From: Oxalobacteraceae bacterium
GTDB lineage: Bacteria; Pseudomonadota; Gammaproteobacteria; Burkholderiales; Burkholderiaceae_D
Length of the DNA stretch: 47,539 bases
NCBI GenBank assembly: GCA_021151485.1
Contig: JAGKXB010000015.1
Span: 1-47,539, forward strand
Direction of reading: 5' to 3'
The translations under genes and the position numbers were made by a program. Positions 39,277-47,539 of this stretch are shown piece by piece. A model generated the notes under the pieces. That model saw only the letters and a list, made by a program, of their open reading frames with translations. It made no database searches and was not told where the DNA came from. Every line of letters starts with the position of its first letter. Within the stretch, counting starts at the first letter, position 1.

Positions 39277-39642
39277 TTAACGCACAGCATTCAGATTGAA
39301 ATGCGGATTTTCAATCATCCCCAAGCGATTGCTGAATGGATCTTGCACGGCAGCAACTTTGATTCCACCTCCGACATCTGCTACAGGTTCAAGCGCCGTA
39401 GCGCCCAAGGTTAGCAAGCGGGCGTAAGCGGATTCGATGTTTGCCACGCCCCATAATGGTTGCGGGCCGATTGTCCCAGGTTGGGCATCAGGCAACAGAC
39501 CGAGCTCAAAACCTCCCACTGAAAATCCAACATAAAACGGTTCATCGAAGTAGGGCTCTTGTTCGAGCACGGTTGCGTACCATTTTTTAGCAGCGGCAAG
39601 GTCTGGTGCGGGATAAATTGCTGTGCGTAAGCCGAGGATCAT
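39277..39642 (-). CDS. Glyoxalase/VOC-fold protein
   Basis: A 121-residue vicinal-oxygen-chelate protein. The pattern of ILGLRTAIYPAPDLAAAKKWY at the start, VGFSVGGFELGLLPD in the middle and VQDPFSNRLGMIENPHF at the end is typical of uncharacterised glyoxalase/bleomycin-resistance proteins. The terminal Glu (GMIEN) could be a metal ligand. The substrate is unknown. I chose the ATG at 39642; the frame extends to 39735 but the added residues do not resemble the family. It probably shares a transcript with the CLC gene. Confidence 0.85.
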   Translation of the reverse strand: MILGLRTAIYPAPDLAAAKKWYATVLEQEPYFDEPFYVGFSVGGFELGLLPDAQPGTIGPQPLWGVANIESAYARLLTLGATALEPVADVGGGIKVAAVQDPFSNRLGMIENPHFNLNAVR

Positions 39643-39752
39643 GGGGATGTGGTTTTTAAGAGTTGGTAGGTTGGTAAGGGACAATAAGCGCCATGCTGAT
39701 GTATTTGTATTGCCCCTTAACTTGGAAATCCTCAACGACGATGTTCGTCATG

Positions 39753-40211
39753 CTAGTCGTTGTGTCTGCCTTTATGACCGTGATGATGATCATTTCTATG
39801 CTCATATTCATAGCGACCATCGCGGTAGTCTCGATAATCTCGATGGCGTGCTTGGTAGCGTGGTACGTATTCATTTGTGTACCAACGATCTTGCACAAAT
39901 AGGACGCGTTCGCCACAAGCATGATATCTAGCGCAATGTTTCCGCCAGTTTTTTGCATGGCCGGGAGGAACATACAGATAGATAGGTGGGCGATTGACGG
40001 CGACACGTTCCACCACAATTGGCTTGGCGTAGACAAGTTGTGGCTGCGGATAGTCGTTGATGTCTATGCGGCCATAAAAACCGGGTTGCCCCACACTGAT
40101 CGATAAACCAAAGTTGGTATCAGTCGCGGCCAGTGCAGACGTTGTGGTGAAAGTGGTGCTAGCGGCTAGCAATGCCAGGAAGAATGAAATTTTGATATAG
40201 CCCGTTTTCAT
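39753..40211 (-). CDS. Secreted His/Arg-rich protein, unknown
   Basis: A 152-residue protein with a clear signal peptide (hydrophobic core FFLALLAA, likely cleavage after ALA at about residue 29). The mature part has a central PPIYLYVPPGHAKNWRKHC region and a C-terminal 40 residues rich in Arg, Tyr, Asp and His (ending HHHGHKGRHND). Two Cys (HCARYHACGER) may form a disulphide or bind metal. Small periplasmic proteins of this make-up are common in Burkholderiales, without known function. The His tail suggests metal binding, as an inference only. Confidence 0.75.
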   Translation of the reverse strand: MKTGYIKISFFLALLAASTTFTTTSALAATDTNFGLSISVGQPGFYGRIDINDYPQPQLVYAKPIVVERVAVNRPPIYLYVPPGHAKNWRKHCARYHACGERVLFVQDRWYTNEYVPRYQARHRDYRDYRDGRYEYEHRNDHHHGHKGRHND

Positions 40212-40348
40212 ATTGATCTCCTTCGCTTATAAGAATGTTGCCGTGGAGTATTTATCATAGTACGGTTGGAAAAACGGGCATATCGTTTTTTTTATTCTAT
40301 TTGTAACTTTGTAACAAAATAACAAATAACAAATAATAAATAACAAAT

Positions 40349-40389
40349 AACCAAACGGTGCAAAGCGCATTGCATTGCACCGTTTGGTT
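40349..40389 (-). terminator. Intrinsic terminator
   Basis: AACCAAACGGTGCAA (40349-40363) and TTGCACCGTTTGGTT (40375-40389) are perfect 15-base reverse complements around an 11-base loop. On the - strand the stem begins at the stop codon of the receiver-like gene and is followed by a T-rich run, so it is that gene's terminator. Confidence 0.85.
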
Positions 40390-40894
40390 ATTTTTTAGAT
40401 TCAAAAAGCTCCATGGCTTTAGGCGCATCATGCCGTGTTAAAACGACACCACTGAAGATGCTTGGCAATTCTATTTTTGCTCCAAACATTTTTTCATCAT
40501 ACGTATCTGAACACGAGAAAAACTTCATTCCTTCTTTATTGGTATGAGGATCATTTTGAAACTCTTCTACGAGATCAACACCAGCTTCTACCATGTGGTT
40601 CAGGCCGTCATCAACAAGAATGACTTGAAACTGAATACCGTTGTAAGTTGGCTTAGCATTTTCGCCAGTACGTGAGGCGTTGAATGTTCTTCCCCTTAGT
40701 GCTTTTTCGGCATTCTTGATATCGTCAACGCAATAAACAGTGACGCTTGTTGATTCGAAGTTTCGAATAAAAGCACGCCCTTTGTCAGAGTCATCTGAAA
40801 TCACGAGTAAGTTGATTGGCTTTGAAACGAGCGGTTTATTTTCTGAAACCACTTGTAAGACAGGGCGGAATGTTGCACCGGTTGAAGAAATCAT
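40388..40894 (-). CDS. Receiver-like (REC fold) protein
   Basis: A 168-residue stand-alone protein that looks like a divergent response-regulator receiver domain. The acidic pair Asp34-Asp35 follows the first strand (INLLVISDD). The candidate phosphoacceptor is Asp95 or Asp96 in QVILVDDG, and the next strand MKFFSCSDTYDEKMFGA resembles the fourth REC strand. The conserved Lys after the fifth strand is not evident, so phosphorylation is uncertain and it may be a pseudo-receiver. No kinase or output domain is adjacent. It ends in its own terminator and is probably monocistronic. Confidence 0.55.
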   Translation of the reverse strand: MISSTGATFRPVLQVVSENKPLVSKPINLLVISDDSDKGRAFIRNFESTSVTVYCVDDIKNAEKALRGRTFNASRTGENAKPTYNGIQFQVILVDDGLNHMVEAGVDLVEEFQNDPHTNKEGMKFFSCSDTYDEKMFGAKIELPSIFSGVVLTRHDAPKAMELFESKK

Positions 40895-40973
40895 GATAAT
40901 CCTTGTTTGTAAATGAACAATAAGTACGGAGTACGGAGTAAGGTAGGGTAATAAGTCGTTATTAAATGATTGA

Positions 40974-41771
40974 TTAATTTTTTAAGCGATATCCAGTTTT
41001 AAAAATCCAGGTCACTGCGCCCAAGCATAAAAAGAGAAAAATCAGCGTGATTGCCAAACTGATTTCAACACTAACATCTGCAGTGCCATAAAAACTCCAG
41101 CGGAAGCCACTGATCAAATACACGATGGGATTGAATAGTGTGATGGCGCGCCAGGTGGGTGACAGCATCTCGATTGAGTAAAATGCACCGCCCAAAAAAG
41201 TTAAAGGCGTGATGATCAACATGGGAATGACTTGCAGCTCTTCAAATCCCTTGGCCCAAATACCAATCACAAAGCCGAACAGGCTGAAGCTTGCGGCAGT
41301 TAAGAGCAAAAATGTGATCATCCAAAAAGGATGCAGGATGTGAATTGGTACGAATAAACTAGCAGTCGCTAAAATCATCAAACCTAGTATGATGGATTTA
41401 GTCGCTGCTGCGCCGACATAGGCGAGTACGATTTCAAAAGTCGAAATAGGTGCGGAAAGCAGTTCATAAATTGTCCCGGTGAATTTGGGAAAAAAAATGC
41501 CAAAAGACGCATTGAAAATACTTTGCGTAAACAGCGACAACATAATCAAACCAGGGACAATGAATGCGCCATAAGTAATGTCATTGACTTGCGTCATACG
41601 CGATCCAATCGCGGCTCCAAACACAACGAAATACAGCGAAGTCGTGATCACTGGCGTCACTAGGCTTTGCCACAAAGTGCGCAGGGCGCGCGCCATTTCA
41701 AATTTGTAAATTGCCCAGATGCCATGCAAGTTAAATCTTGATGGTGTTATTGATGTTGATGATTTCATCAT
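40974..41771 (-). CDS. ABC-2 type exporter permease
   Basis: A 265-residue ABC-2 membrane protein (YadH/NodJ-like) with six hydrophobic segments. The family block [24 protein letters not shown] and the late [34 protein letters not shown] are recognisable. Its start overlaps the stop of the ATPase gene by one base (TAATG), so the two are co-translated as one exporter. The substrate is unknown; related systems export polysaccharides, lipids or drugs. Confidence 0.92.
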   Translation of the reverse strand: MMKSSTSITPSRFNLHGIWAIYKFEMARALRTLWQSLVTPVITTSLYFVVFGAAIGSRMTQVNDITYGAFIVPGLIMLSLFTQSIFNASFGIFFPKFTGTIYELLSAPISTFEIVLAYVGAAATKSIILGLMILATASLFVPIHILHPFWMITFLLLTAASFSLFGFVIGIWAKGFEELQVIPMLIITPLTFLGGAFYSIEMLSPTWRAITLFNPIVYLISGFRWSFYGTADVSVEISLAITLIFLFLCLGAVTWIFKTGYRLKN

Positions 41772-42712
41772 TAATCCTTCTTTTTTTCATGCACCAGGTT
41801 AACGAAAATGTCTTCGAGCGAACTTTGGCGCGTATTCAAATCTTTAAAAGTAATACCCAAATCATGCAGTTGACGTAACAGCGTCGGAATGCCGGTATGT
41901 TCAGTTTTGGTATCAAAGCTATAAATCAGTTCATGACCTTGCGTGTTTAGTTGCAAATTCCATTCACTAAGTTCAGGTGGAATTGTCGTCATGGGAAGCG
42001 TAAGGTTGAGTGTGAGTTGTTTTTTTCCTAATTTTTTCATCAGAGCGTTTTTTTCTTCCACGAGAATGATTTCGCCTTTTCTGATGACGCCAATCCGATC
42101 TGCCATTTCTTCAGCTTCATCAATGTAATGTGTGGTTAAAATAATTGTGACGCCGCTATCGCGCAGTTTGCGTACCAATGCCCACATATCGCGTCTGAGT
42201 GCGACGTCTACACCAGCACTGGGCTCATCTAGGAATAGAATTTCCGGTTGATGCGACAAGGCTTTGGCGATCATGACGCGGCGTTTCATGCCGCCGGATA
42301 ATTCCTTGATTTTGCTTTGGCGTTTATCCCATAGCGATAAATCGCGCAGCAATTTTTCGATAAAGGCCGGATCAGGTGGGTAACCAAATAATCCACGACT
42401 AAAACTCACCGTTGCCCAGACGGTTTCAAACGCATCGGTGGTCAATTCTTGCGGCACCAAACCAATTTTGGTCCGTGCCGTGCGATAGTCACTCAAGATA
42501 TCGTGCCCATCCACCAGCACGGTGCCAGCGCTGGGTGTGACAATGCCGCAAATGATACTAATTAACGTCGTTTTACCCGCACCATTTGGGCCTAGTAAAG
42601 AAAAAATCTCCCCCTTTTTGATCTCAAGATTGGCATTTTTTAATGCGTGTAAGCCGGAGGCGTAGGTTTTGGTGAGGTTGGAGATGGAGACAACAAATTT
42701 AGGGTGGGACAT
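41771..42712 (-). CDS. ABC-2 type exporter ATPase
   Basis: A 313-residue ABC ATPase (YadG/CcmA-like) that powers the permease encoded directly downstream. Walker A GPNGAGKT is at residues 41-48, the signature LSGGMKRR near 140 and Walker [13 protein letters not shown] just after. A C-terminal extension of about 80 residues follows, typical of exporter ATPases. I chose the ATG at 42712 ([17 protein letters not shown]); the frame continues to 42781 but the extra residues do not look like the family. Confidence 0.94.
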   Translation of the reverse strand: MSHPKFVVSISNLTKTYASGLHALKNANLEIKKGEIFSLLGPNGAGKTTLISIICGIVTPSAGTVLVDGHDILSDYRTARTKIGLVPQELTTDAFETVWATVSFSRGLFGYPPDPAFIEKLLRDLSLWDKRQSKIKELSGGMKRRVMIAKALSHQPEILFLDEPSAGVDVALRRDMWALVRKLRDSGVTIILTTHYIDEAEEMADRIGVIRKGEIILVEEKNALMKKLGKKQLTLNLTLPMTTIPPELSEWNLQLNTQGHELIYSFDTKTEHTGIPTLLRQLHDLGITFKDLNTRQSSLEDIFVNLVHEKKKD

Positions 42713-42907
42713 GAGTGTCGTTAAATGAGTGATGAATGAGTTAACTGGGAATGTAGGGGTGGGGATGCAAAGGTTTTGCATGATATAGGAAACTGCTCAG
42801 ATCGACAGAGGTATGGCAGACGTAAAAATAAATGTAAAAATTAACCTTTACAAAACGCAGATTTGGTTGCAATAATTACAATATTGATATTGCAACTTTT
42901 ATACGCC

Positions 42908-43834
42908 ATGTTTAATATTTCAGGTAATGCAATTACTACATTTTTTGGTTGCTCTGTCACGCCAGAGCCTATTCGTAAAAATGTTGCAAGTCAGGCATCA
43001 CAGACATCCGCACTTCAAAGCCCTCCAGCGACAGCCGGTTCACCAACACCAAACACTCAAATTGAAGCAAACGTGGCTCAAGTATCTGAGCGCACATTAG
43101 GACAACGCCTTTGTGATATGTCCCAAATACCGCCCAAAATGCTGGCTTTTGGAGTAGGTAGCCTGATGTATGGTCTAGGAATGTTTGCCAATGTTGCTGT
43201 TCCGACGATGATTTATCTCCCTTTTGCTGCTCCTGTACTTGTTGCCTGGACAGTTGGTTATGCGATTGATAAAGCTTGCGGAAATGATAAATTGTATGTG
43301 ACCCAAGGATTGGGTGAATTTGCCGCAATGCCTGCATATGCAGCAAATGGCATGCTAGCTTTAGCCAGAGGTGCATTAGGCTTGGTAAGCCGTATGGGCG
43401 CAGAGCTCATGCACATCGGGTATAAAAATGAAGATTTTCATAAAAAAGTGATTGATAGCATTTGGTTTTCCATATCCGATATAACCAAACACGGCCATAC
43501 CCCGCTAGATTTAAGTTATGAAAAGATTGTCGGCACACGAACTCCTTCTTTTGTGGGCGAGTATTTGAAGTGTTCTTTGCCTGATGTAGTGGCTTATGCG
43601 CAACAAGATTCTTTTTTGTTTGCAAATTTGAATGATGCCTCCCCGCATAAAAATCCTCTCGCTTTTGATAAGGATATTGCCCCTAATGTTCAAGCTAAAT
43701 TTGAACAACAAAACACAGAAGTAGCAGAAGCAAAAGCAAAGAAAAGAATTGAGGAAAAGAAAAGAATTGAGGAAAAGGAAAGAATTGAAGAGAAAAAGCA
43801 ACAGGCGTACCTCAATATGTACTTGTATTATTAG
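42908..43834 (+). CDS. Unrecognised membrane/coiled-coil protein
   Basis: A 308-residue protein of no family I know. Residues 20-60 are Ser/Thr/Pro/Ala-rich and probably disordered; 78-120 is a Gly/Ala-rich hydrophobic hairpin (two membrane passes); the middle is mixed. The end is a charged helix with three repeats of RIEEK encoded by an 18-base tandem repeat (43742-43795). I chose the ATG at 42908; a TTG at 42863 would add a hydrophobic stretch. No convincing Shine-Dalgarno is seen. Its style (linker, hairpin, coiled coil, no homologue recognised) recalls host-directed effectors, but nothing here proves that. Confidence 0.6.
   Translation: MFNISGNAITTFFGCSVTPEPIRKNVASQASQTSALQSPPATAGSPTPNTQIEANVAQVSERTLGQRLCDMSQIPPKMLAFGVGSLMYGLGMFANVAVPTMIYLPFAAPVLVAWTVGYAIDKACGNDKLYVTQGLGEFAAMPAYAANGMLALARGALGLVSRMGAELMHIGYKNEDFHKKVIDSIWFSISDITKHGHTPLDLSYEKIVGTRTPSFVGEYLKCSLPDVVAYAQQDSFLFANLNDASPHKNPLAFDKDIAPNVQAKFEQQNTEVAEAKAKKRIEEKKRIEEKERIEEKKQQAYLNMYLYY
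43742..43795 (+). repeat. 18-base tandem repeat, three units
   Basis: Units at 43742-43759, 43760-43777 and 43778-43795. The first two are identical (AAAAGAATTGAGGAAAAG); the third differs at a few positions. Being a multiple of three, they lengthen the coiled coil in frame. Confidence 0.9.
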
Positions 43835-43849
43835 TTGTATTAGTTTTTA

Positions 43850-43870
43850 TAGCGCAACCAGCTTGCGCTA
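43850..43870 (+). terminator. Hairpin after unknown gene
   Basis: TAGCGCAA (43850-43857) and TTGCGCTA (43863-43870) are perfect reverse complements around a 5-base loop. It follows the 42908 gene but lacks a T tract, so it is a weak terminator candidate at best. Confidence 0.4.
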
Positions 43871-43882
43871 CAAACCAAACAA

Positions 43883-43910
43883 AAAGGGCTACGTTTTCAC
43901 GTAGCCCTTT
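43883..43910 (-). terminator. Intrinsic terminator of tRNA-Asn
   Basis: AAAGGGCTACG (43883-43893) and CGTAGCCCTTT (43900-43910) pair over 11 bases with a 6-base loop. On the - strand the stem is followed by TTTGTTTGG and lies 6 bases past the tRNA-Asn 3' end. Confidence 0.88.
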
Positions 43911-43916
43911 GTATTT

Positions 43917-43992
43917 TGGCTCCCCGACCTGGACTCGAACCAGGGACCTGCGGATTAACAGTCCGTCGCTCTACCGACTGAGCTATCAGGGA
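43917..43992 (-). tRNA. tRNA-Asn(GTT)
   Basis: A 76-base tRNA with CCA encoded, on the - strand. The acceptor stem pairs TCCCTGA with TCGGGGA (one T-G pair), the anticodon loop CTGTTAA gives GTT, and the T loop reads GGTTCGAGTCC. A terminator follows at 43910-43883. Confidence 0.97.
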
Positions 43993-44063
43993 AAAGAGCG
44001 AGCATTTTATATGACTAAGCTGCTATTTGTCAAAACTTTGTTACAACAAAAATACGAAAATAA

Positions 44064-45281
44064 TTACAGCACTTTTGTGATCGCCTCGACTACATGATCA
44101 ATGTTGCGGCTATTGATCGCTGCGACGCAAATACGGCCAGTATCGACAGCATAAATAGAGGACTCGTTTCGCAGGCGTTCTACTTGTGCTTTAGTTAAAC
44201 CGGAATAAGAAAACATGCCGCATTGTTGATTGACAAACTCAAAATCATGGCTTGGCGCTTTTTCCTTTAATTTTTGTACAAATGCATGGCGCATTTCACG
44301 AATACGCACGCGCATAGCAGCCAATTCTTCTTCCCACAATGCTCGTAATGCTGGTGTAGACAACACGCTGGCAACGACTTGTCCGCCATGTGTTGGTGGA
44401 TTGGAATAGTTGGTGCGGATGACGCGTTTTAATTGTGACAACACGCGTGCTGCTTCTTCTGCACTGGTGGTGGCAATGCTTAATGCACCGACACGCTCAC
44501 CATACAAGGAAAAAGATTTTGAAAAGGAGTTAGAGACCAGCAATGGGCCACCCACTGCTGCAAAACGACGCACGACTTGCCCATCTGCCTCAATTCCTTC
44601 ACCAAAGCCTTGATAAGCCATGTCGAGGAAAGGAATGAGCCCACGTTGTGTGATGACCTGAATGACTGTATCCCATTGTTCTGAACTTAAATCAGCGCCA
44701 GTTGGGTTGTGGCAGCAAGCGTGTAACAATACGATGGAACCTGCTGGCATGGTTTCTAATGCATTCAACATGCCATTGAAATCAACACCATGGGTACGAT
44801 CATCGTAGTAGGGATATTGATTAACGACGAAACCAGCAGATTCAAACAATGCGCGGTGATTTTCCCAGCTTGGATCGCTGATCCAGACTTGTGCGTTAGG
44901 AGCAAAACGCTGCAAGAAATCTGCACCGAGTTTCAACGCACCAGTGCCACCGATGGCTTGTGCTGTGACAGCGCGTTTTTCCTGGATGATAGGACTATCA
45001 GCGCCGAAAACCAGCTCTTGTACAGCTTTATCGTATGCGGCTAAACCATCAATTGGCAGGTATGTTCTTGGTGTGGCTTTTTCCATCAACGCAGCTTCTG
45101 CTTTGCGTACGCATTCCAGTAGCGGCACCTTACCTTGGTCGTCGGAGTACACGCCTACGCCAAGATTGATTTTGTTGGGATTTTTATCGGCATTAAATGC
45201 TTCAGTGATGCCCAAGATAGGATCGCGGGGCGCCATTTCTATAGCGCTGAACAGGGAGTCAGGAAGATGTGCGTTCGTCAT
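44064..45281 (-). CDS. Aspartate/aromatic aminotransferase
   Basis: A 405-residue class I PLP aminotransferase of the AspC/TyrB group, moving amino groups between aspartate or aromatic amino acids and 2-oxoglutarate. The PLP-binding Lys lies in SNSFSKSFSLYGERVGAL, the substrate Asn in HNPTGADLS, and the conserved C-terminal Arg in DTGRICVAAIN. AspC and TyrB cannot be told apart with confidence here; the position next to uvrB matches a gene usually annotated as aromatic amino acid aminotransferase in betaproteobacteria. It is divergent from uvrB. Confidence 0.94.
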   Translation of the reverse strand: MTNAHLPDSLFSAIEMAPRDPILGITEAFNADKNPNKINLGVGVYSDDQGKVPLLECVRKAEAALMEKATPRTYLPIDGLAAYDKAVQELVFGADSPIIQEKRAVTAQAIGGTGALKLGADFLQRFAPNAQVWISDPSWENHRALFESAGFVVNQYPYYDDRTHGVDFNGMLNALETMPAGSIVLLHACCHNPTGADLSSEQWDTVIQVITQRGLIPFLDMAYQGFGEGIEADGQVVRRFAAVGGPLLVSNSFSKSFSLYGERVGALSIATTSAEEAARVLSQLKRVIRTNYSNPPTHGGQVVASVLSTPALRALWEEELAAMRVRIREMRHAFVQKLKEKAPSHDFEFVNQQCGMFSYSGLTKAQVERLRNESSIYAVDTGRICVAAINSRNIDHVVEAITKVL

Positions 45282-45374
45282 GATAGTATAAAAGGTTGGG
45301 AAAAATATTAAGTTTGTTGCTTATAAGGCAATAAAAAACGATGCAAAAGTAACGTAAAAAAGTACAAAAAGAAT

Positions 45375-47522
45375 ATGAAGCAGGAAACAAGCAATTCTAA
45401 CAAAGTTAGCGAAGGTCTGACAGGCACGGTTGATTTGTCAAAAATTGACAATCGAGATGCAAATTCATCGCAAGTGGTCACTTTCCCCAACTCTCCATTT
45501 AAATTGCATCAGCCATTTCCACCAGCGGGTGATCAGCCCAAGGCGATTGAAAAATTGGTGGAAGGTATTGAAGATGGCCTGGCCTATCAAACTTTATTGG
45601 GCGTGACGGGTTCTGGTAAAACTTACACCATGGCGAATGTGATCGCCAGATCGGGTCGCTGCGCCATTGTTTTCGCACCGAACAAAACGCTAGCCGCGCA
45701 GTTGTACAGCGAATTCCGTGAATTTTTTCCACAAAACGCGGTGGAATATTTTGTCAGTTATTACGATTACTACCAGCCTGAGGCTTATGTGCCACAGCGG
45801 GATTTGTTCATTGAAAAAGATTCTGCGATCAATGAACACGTTGAACAAATGCGACTGTCTTGTACCAAATCGCTGATGGAACGTAACGACGTGGTTATCG
45901 TTGCCACGGTGTCGGCGATTTACGGTATCGGTAATCCGAACGAATATCATCAAATGATTTTGACCTTGCGTGCCAAAGACAAAGTCAGCCAGCGCGATGT
46001 GATTGCGCGTTTGGTACAAATGCAATACACACGCAATGAAGTCGATTTTGCACGCGCCACCTTTCGCGTGCGTGGCGATACGATTGATGTGTTCCCTGCC
46101 GAACATGCCGAATTAGCACTGCGGATAGAAATGTTTGATGATGAGATCGAAAGCTTGCAATTATTTGATCCGTTGACTGGTCGTATGCGGCAAAAAATTC
46201 CCCGCTTTACGGTCTATCCCGGTTCGCACTATGTGACGCCGCGTGCCACGGTACTCAATGCGATTGAAAACATCAAAATCGAATTGCGGGAACGTTTGGA
46301 ATGGTTTCGCAAAGAAAACAAATTAATCGAAGAGCAACGGATAGAACAGCGCACGCGTTTTGATTTGGAAATGATGCAGGAAATTGGTTTTACCAAAGGC
46401 ATTGAAAACTATTCACGTCATTTGAGTGGTGCTAAAGCAGGTGAACCGCCTCCGACACTGGTTGATTATTTGCCACCTGATGCACTGATGTTTTTAGACG
46501 AATCGCACGTGTTAATCGGACAATTGAGCGCCATGTACAACGGTGATCGAGCACGTAAAACCAATTTGGTGGATTACGGCTTTAGATTGCCATCCGCATT
46601 GGATAATCGGCCTCTGCGTTTTGATGAGTTTGAACAAAAAATGCGGCAAACCATTTTTGTTTCCGCGACACCTGCCGTATATGAAAAAGAGCATTCCGAT
46701 CAAATCGTAGAGCAAGTGGTGCGCCCAACCGGCTTGGTGGATCCCGTGATTTTGGTACGTCCTGCGGTGACGCAAGTGGACGATTTATTTTCTGAAATCA
46801 AGCAACGCGTTGTGATTAACGAGCGTGTTTTGGTGACGACGCTGACGAAGCGGATGTCCGAGCAATTGACTGATTATTTGAGCGACCATGGCATCAAAGT
46901 GCGTTATCTGCATAGCGATATTGATACGGTGGAAAGAGTAGAAATCTTGCGTGATTTACGCCTCGGTGTGTTCGATGTTTTGGTTGGGATCAATTTATTA
47001 CGGGAAGGTTTGGATATTCCAGAAGTCTCATTGGTGGCGATTTTGGATGCTGATAAAGAAGGTTTTCTACGTTCAGAACGCAGCTTGATCCAAACCATAG
47101 GCCGCGCTGCGCGTAATTTGCGCGGCATGGCGATTTTGTATGGCGATAAAATTACCGACTCCATGCGCCGCGCCATTGATGAAACTGAGCGTCGCCGTGC
47201 TAAGCAGTTATTGTTTAATCAAGAAAATAACATCACGCCGACTGGCATTCAAAAGAAAATCAAAGAGCTAATCGATGGCATATATGACCCAGAAGAAGCA
47301 AAAGAAGTCCTACATCTAGCGCAAGAACAAGCTAAGTACGAGGCTATGAGCGAGAAACAAATCAGCAAAGAAATCAAGCGCTTAGAAAAACTCATGCATG
47401 ACCACGCAAAAAACCTGGAATTCGAACAAGCCGCGCAAGCGCGTGATCAGCTGTCGAAATTGAAGCAACAGGTATTTGGGGCGAATGGGGTGGAGAGTGC
47501 TTTGCCTTTGTCTGATAACTAA
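45375..47522 (+). CDS. uvrB: Excinuclease ABC subunit B
   Basis: A 715-residue DNA-damage recognition helicase of nucleotide excision repair, working with UvrA and UvrC. Walker A GVTGSGKT is at residues 76-83, the beta-hairpin [12 protein letters not shown] follows, and the helicase motifs end with QTIGRAARN. The C-terminal UVR domain that binds UvrC is present ([20 protein letters not shown]). An N-terminal extension of about 40 residues precedes the usual start, so an internal start is possible but no better ATG is evident. I found no clear LexA-type CTG-N10-CAG box in the 93-base upstream space. Confidence 0.97.
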   Translation: MKQETSNSNKVSEGLTGTVDLSKIDNRDANSSQVVTFPNSPFKLHQPFPPAGDQPKAIEKLVEGIEDGLAYQTLLGVTGSGKTYTMANVIARSGRCAIVFAPNKTLAAQLYSEFREFFPQNAVEYFVSYYDYYQPEAYVPQRDLFIEKDSAINEHVEQMRLSCTKSLMERNDVVIVATVSAIYGIGNPNEYHQMILTLRAKDKVSQRDVIARLVQMQYTRNEVDFARATFRVRGDTIDVFPAEHAELALRIEMFDDEIESLQLFDPLTGRMRQKIPRFTVYPGSHYVTPRATVLNAIENIKIELRERLEWFRKENKLIEEQRIEQRTRFDLEMMQEIGFTKGIENYSRHLSGAKAGEPPPTLVDYLPPDALMFLDESHVLIGQLSAMYNGDRARKTNLVDYGFRLPSALDNRPLRFDEFEQKMRQTIFVSATPAVYEKEHSDQIVEQVVRPTGLVDPVILVRPAVTQVDDLFSEIKQRVVINERVLVTTLTKRMSEQLTDYLSDHGIKVRYLHSDIDTVERVEILRDLRLGVFDVLVGINLLREGLDIPEVSLVAILDADKEGFLRSERSLIQTIGRAARNLRGMAILYGDKITDSMRRAIDETERRRAKQLLFNQENNITPTGIQKKIKELIDGIYDPEEAKEVLHLAQEQAKYEAMSEKQISKEIKRLEKLMHDHAKNLEFEQAAQARDQLSKLKQQVFGANGVESALPLSDN

Positions 47523-47539
47523 TCATCAATAATTAATAA

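Noticed and set aside
39623..40106. + strand frames opposite the secreted protein and glyoxalase genes
   Set aside because: The - strand frames have a signal peptide and family motifs; the + frames have neither.
43909..44097. A 62-codon frame on the + strand across tRNA-Asn
   Set aside because: Antisense shadow of tRNA-Asn (WTRTRDLRINSPSLYRLSYQ), not a gene.
45282..45374. LexA box before uvrB
   Set aside because: No CTG-N10-CAG pattern is present in the spacer.

Overview
The window looks like a chromosomal segment of a betaproteobacterium in the order Burkholderiales, possibly near Oxalobacteraceae. The basis is gene order (trxB / ftsK-lolA-rarA ... serS; nadE next to a PII gene; an aspartate/aromatic aminotransferase divergent from uvrB) and protein style. 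No database search was possible. Hand-sampled GC is about 45-48 % over most of the window, low for the order. One block (about 18.4-21.6 kb) is distinctly richer at about 57-60 %.

Layout. 0-3 kb: DUF815 AAA+ ATPase, a decayed AlbA_2/COG2865 regulator, and an isolated squalene-pathway gene hpnC. 3-5.2 kb: nadE and a PII signalling gene, separated by a REP-like inverted repeat. 5.2-8.5 kb: a PAS-GGDEF-EAL protein directly behind a FIST sensor, probably one c-di-GMP signalling operon. 8.5-17.8 kb: trxB, ftsK, lolA, rarA, serS and a small lytic transglycosylase. This block is interrupted between rarA and serS by a 559-residue protein whose N-terminal third carries a picornavirus-3C-like cysteine protease signature. 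17.9 kb: tRNA-Ser(CGA) with a strong terminator. 18.4-21.6 kb: a GC-rich acquired block made of the 3' end of hsdR and an arsenic operon arsR-arsI-arsC-acr3.

21.7-26.9 kb: dabB-dabA (energy-coupled inorganic carbon uptake) with a divergent LysR regulator. 27-29.6 kb: queE-queD-tadA-ldcA (queuosine precursor synthesis, tRNA editing, peptidoglycan recycling). 29.7-31.1 kb: a PAS-GGDEF-GAF diguanylate cyclase. 31.2-38 kb: a complete RND efflux operon (MFP lipoprotein, RND pump, outer-membrane factor), divergent from its TetR repressor with a clear palindromic operator between them. 38-40.9 kb: an F-type CLC antiporter, a glyoxalase-fold protein, a small secreted His/Arg-rich protein and a receiver-like protein. 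41-42.7 kb: an ABC-2 exporter pair. 42.9-44 kb: an unrecognised coiled-coil/membrane protein and tRNA-Asn. 44-47.5 kb: the aminotransferase and uvrB.

The most notable item is the bacterial 3C-like protease (14262-15941). Its motif block matches the picornaviral nucleophile region and S1-pocket residues closely, and it sits alone inside an otherwise conserved housekeeping block. Other items worth attention are the cysteine-tailed ArsI, a probably leaderless arsR, the FIST + degenerate-EAL pair, the CLC-F signature, and a REP-like repeat family with at least two members here.
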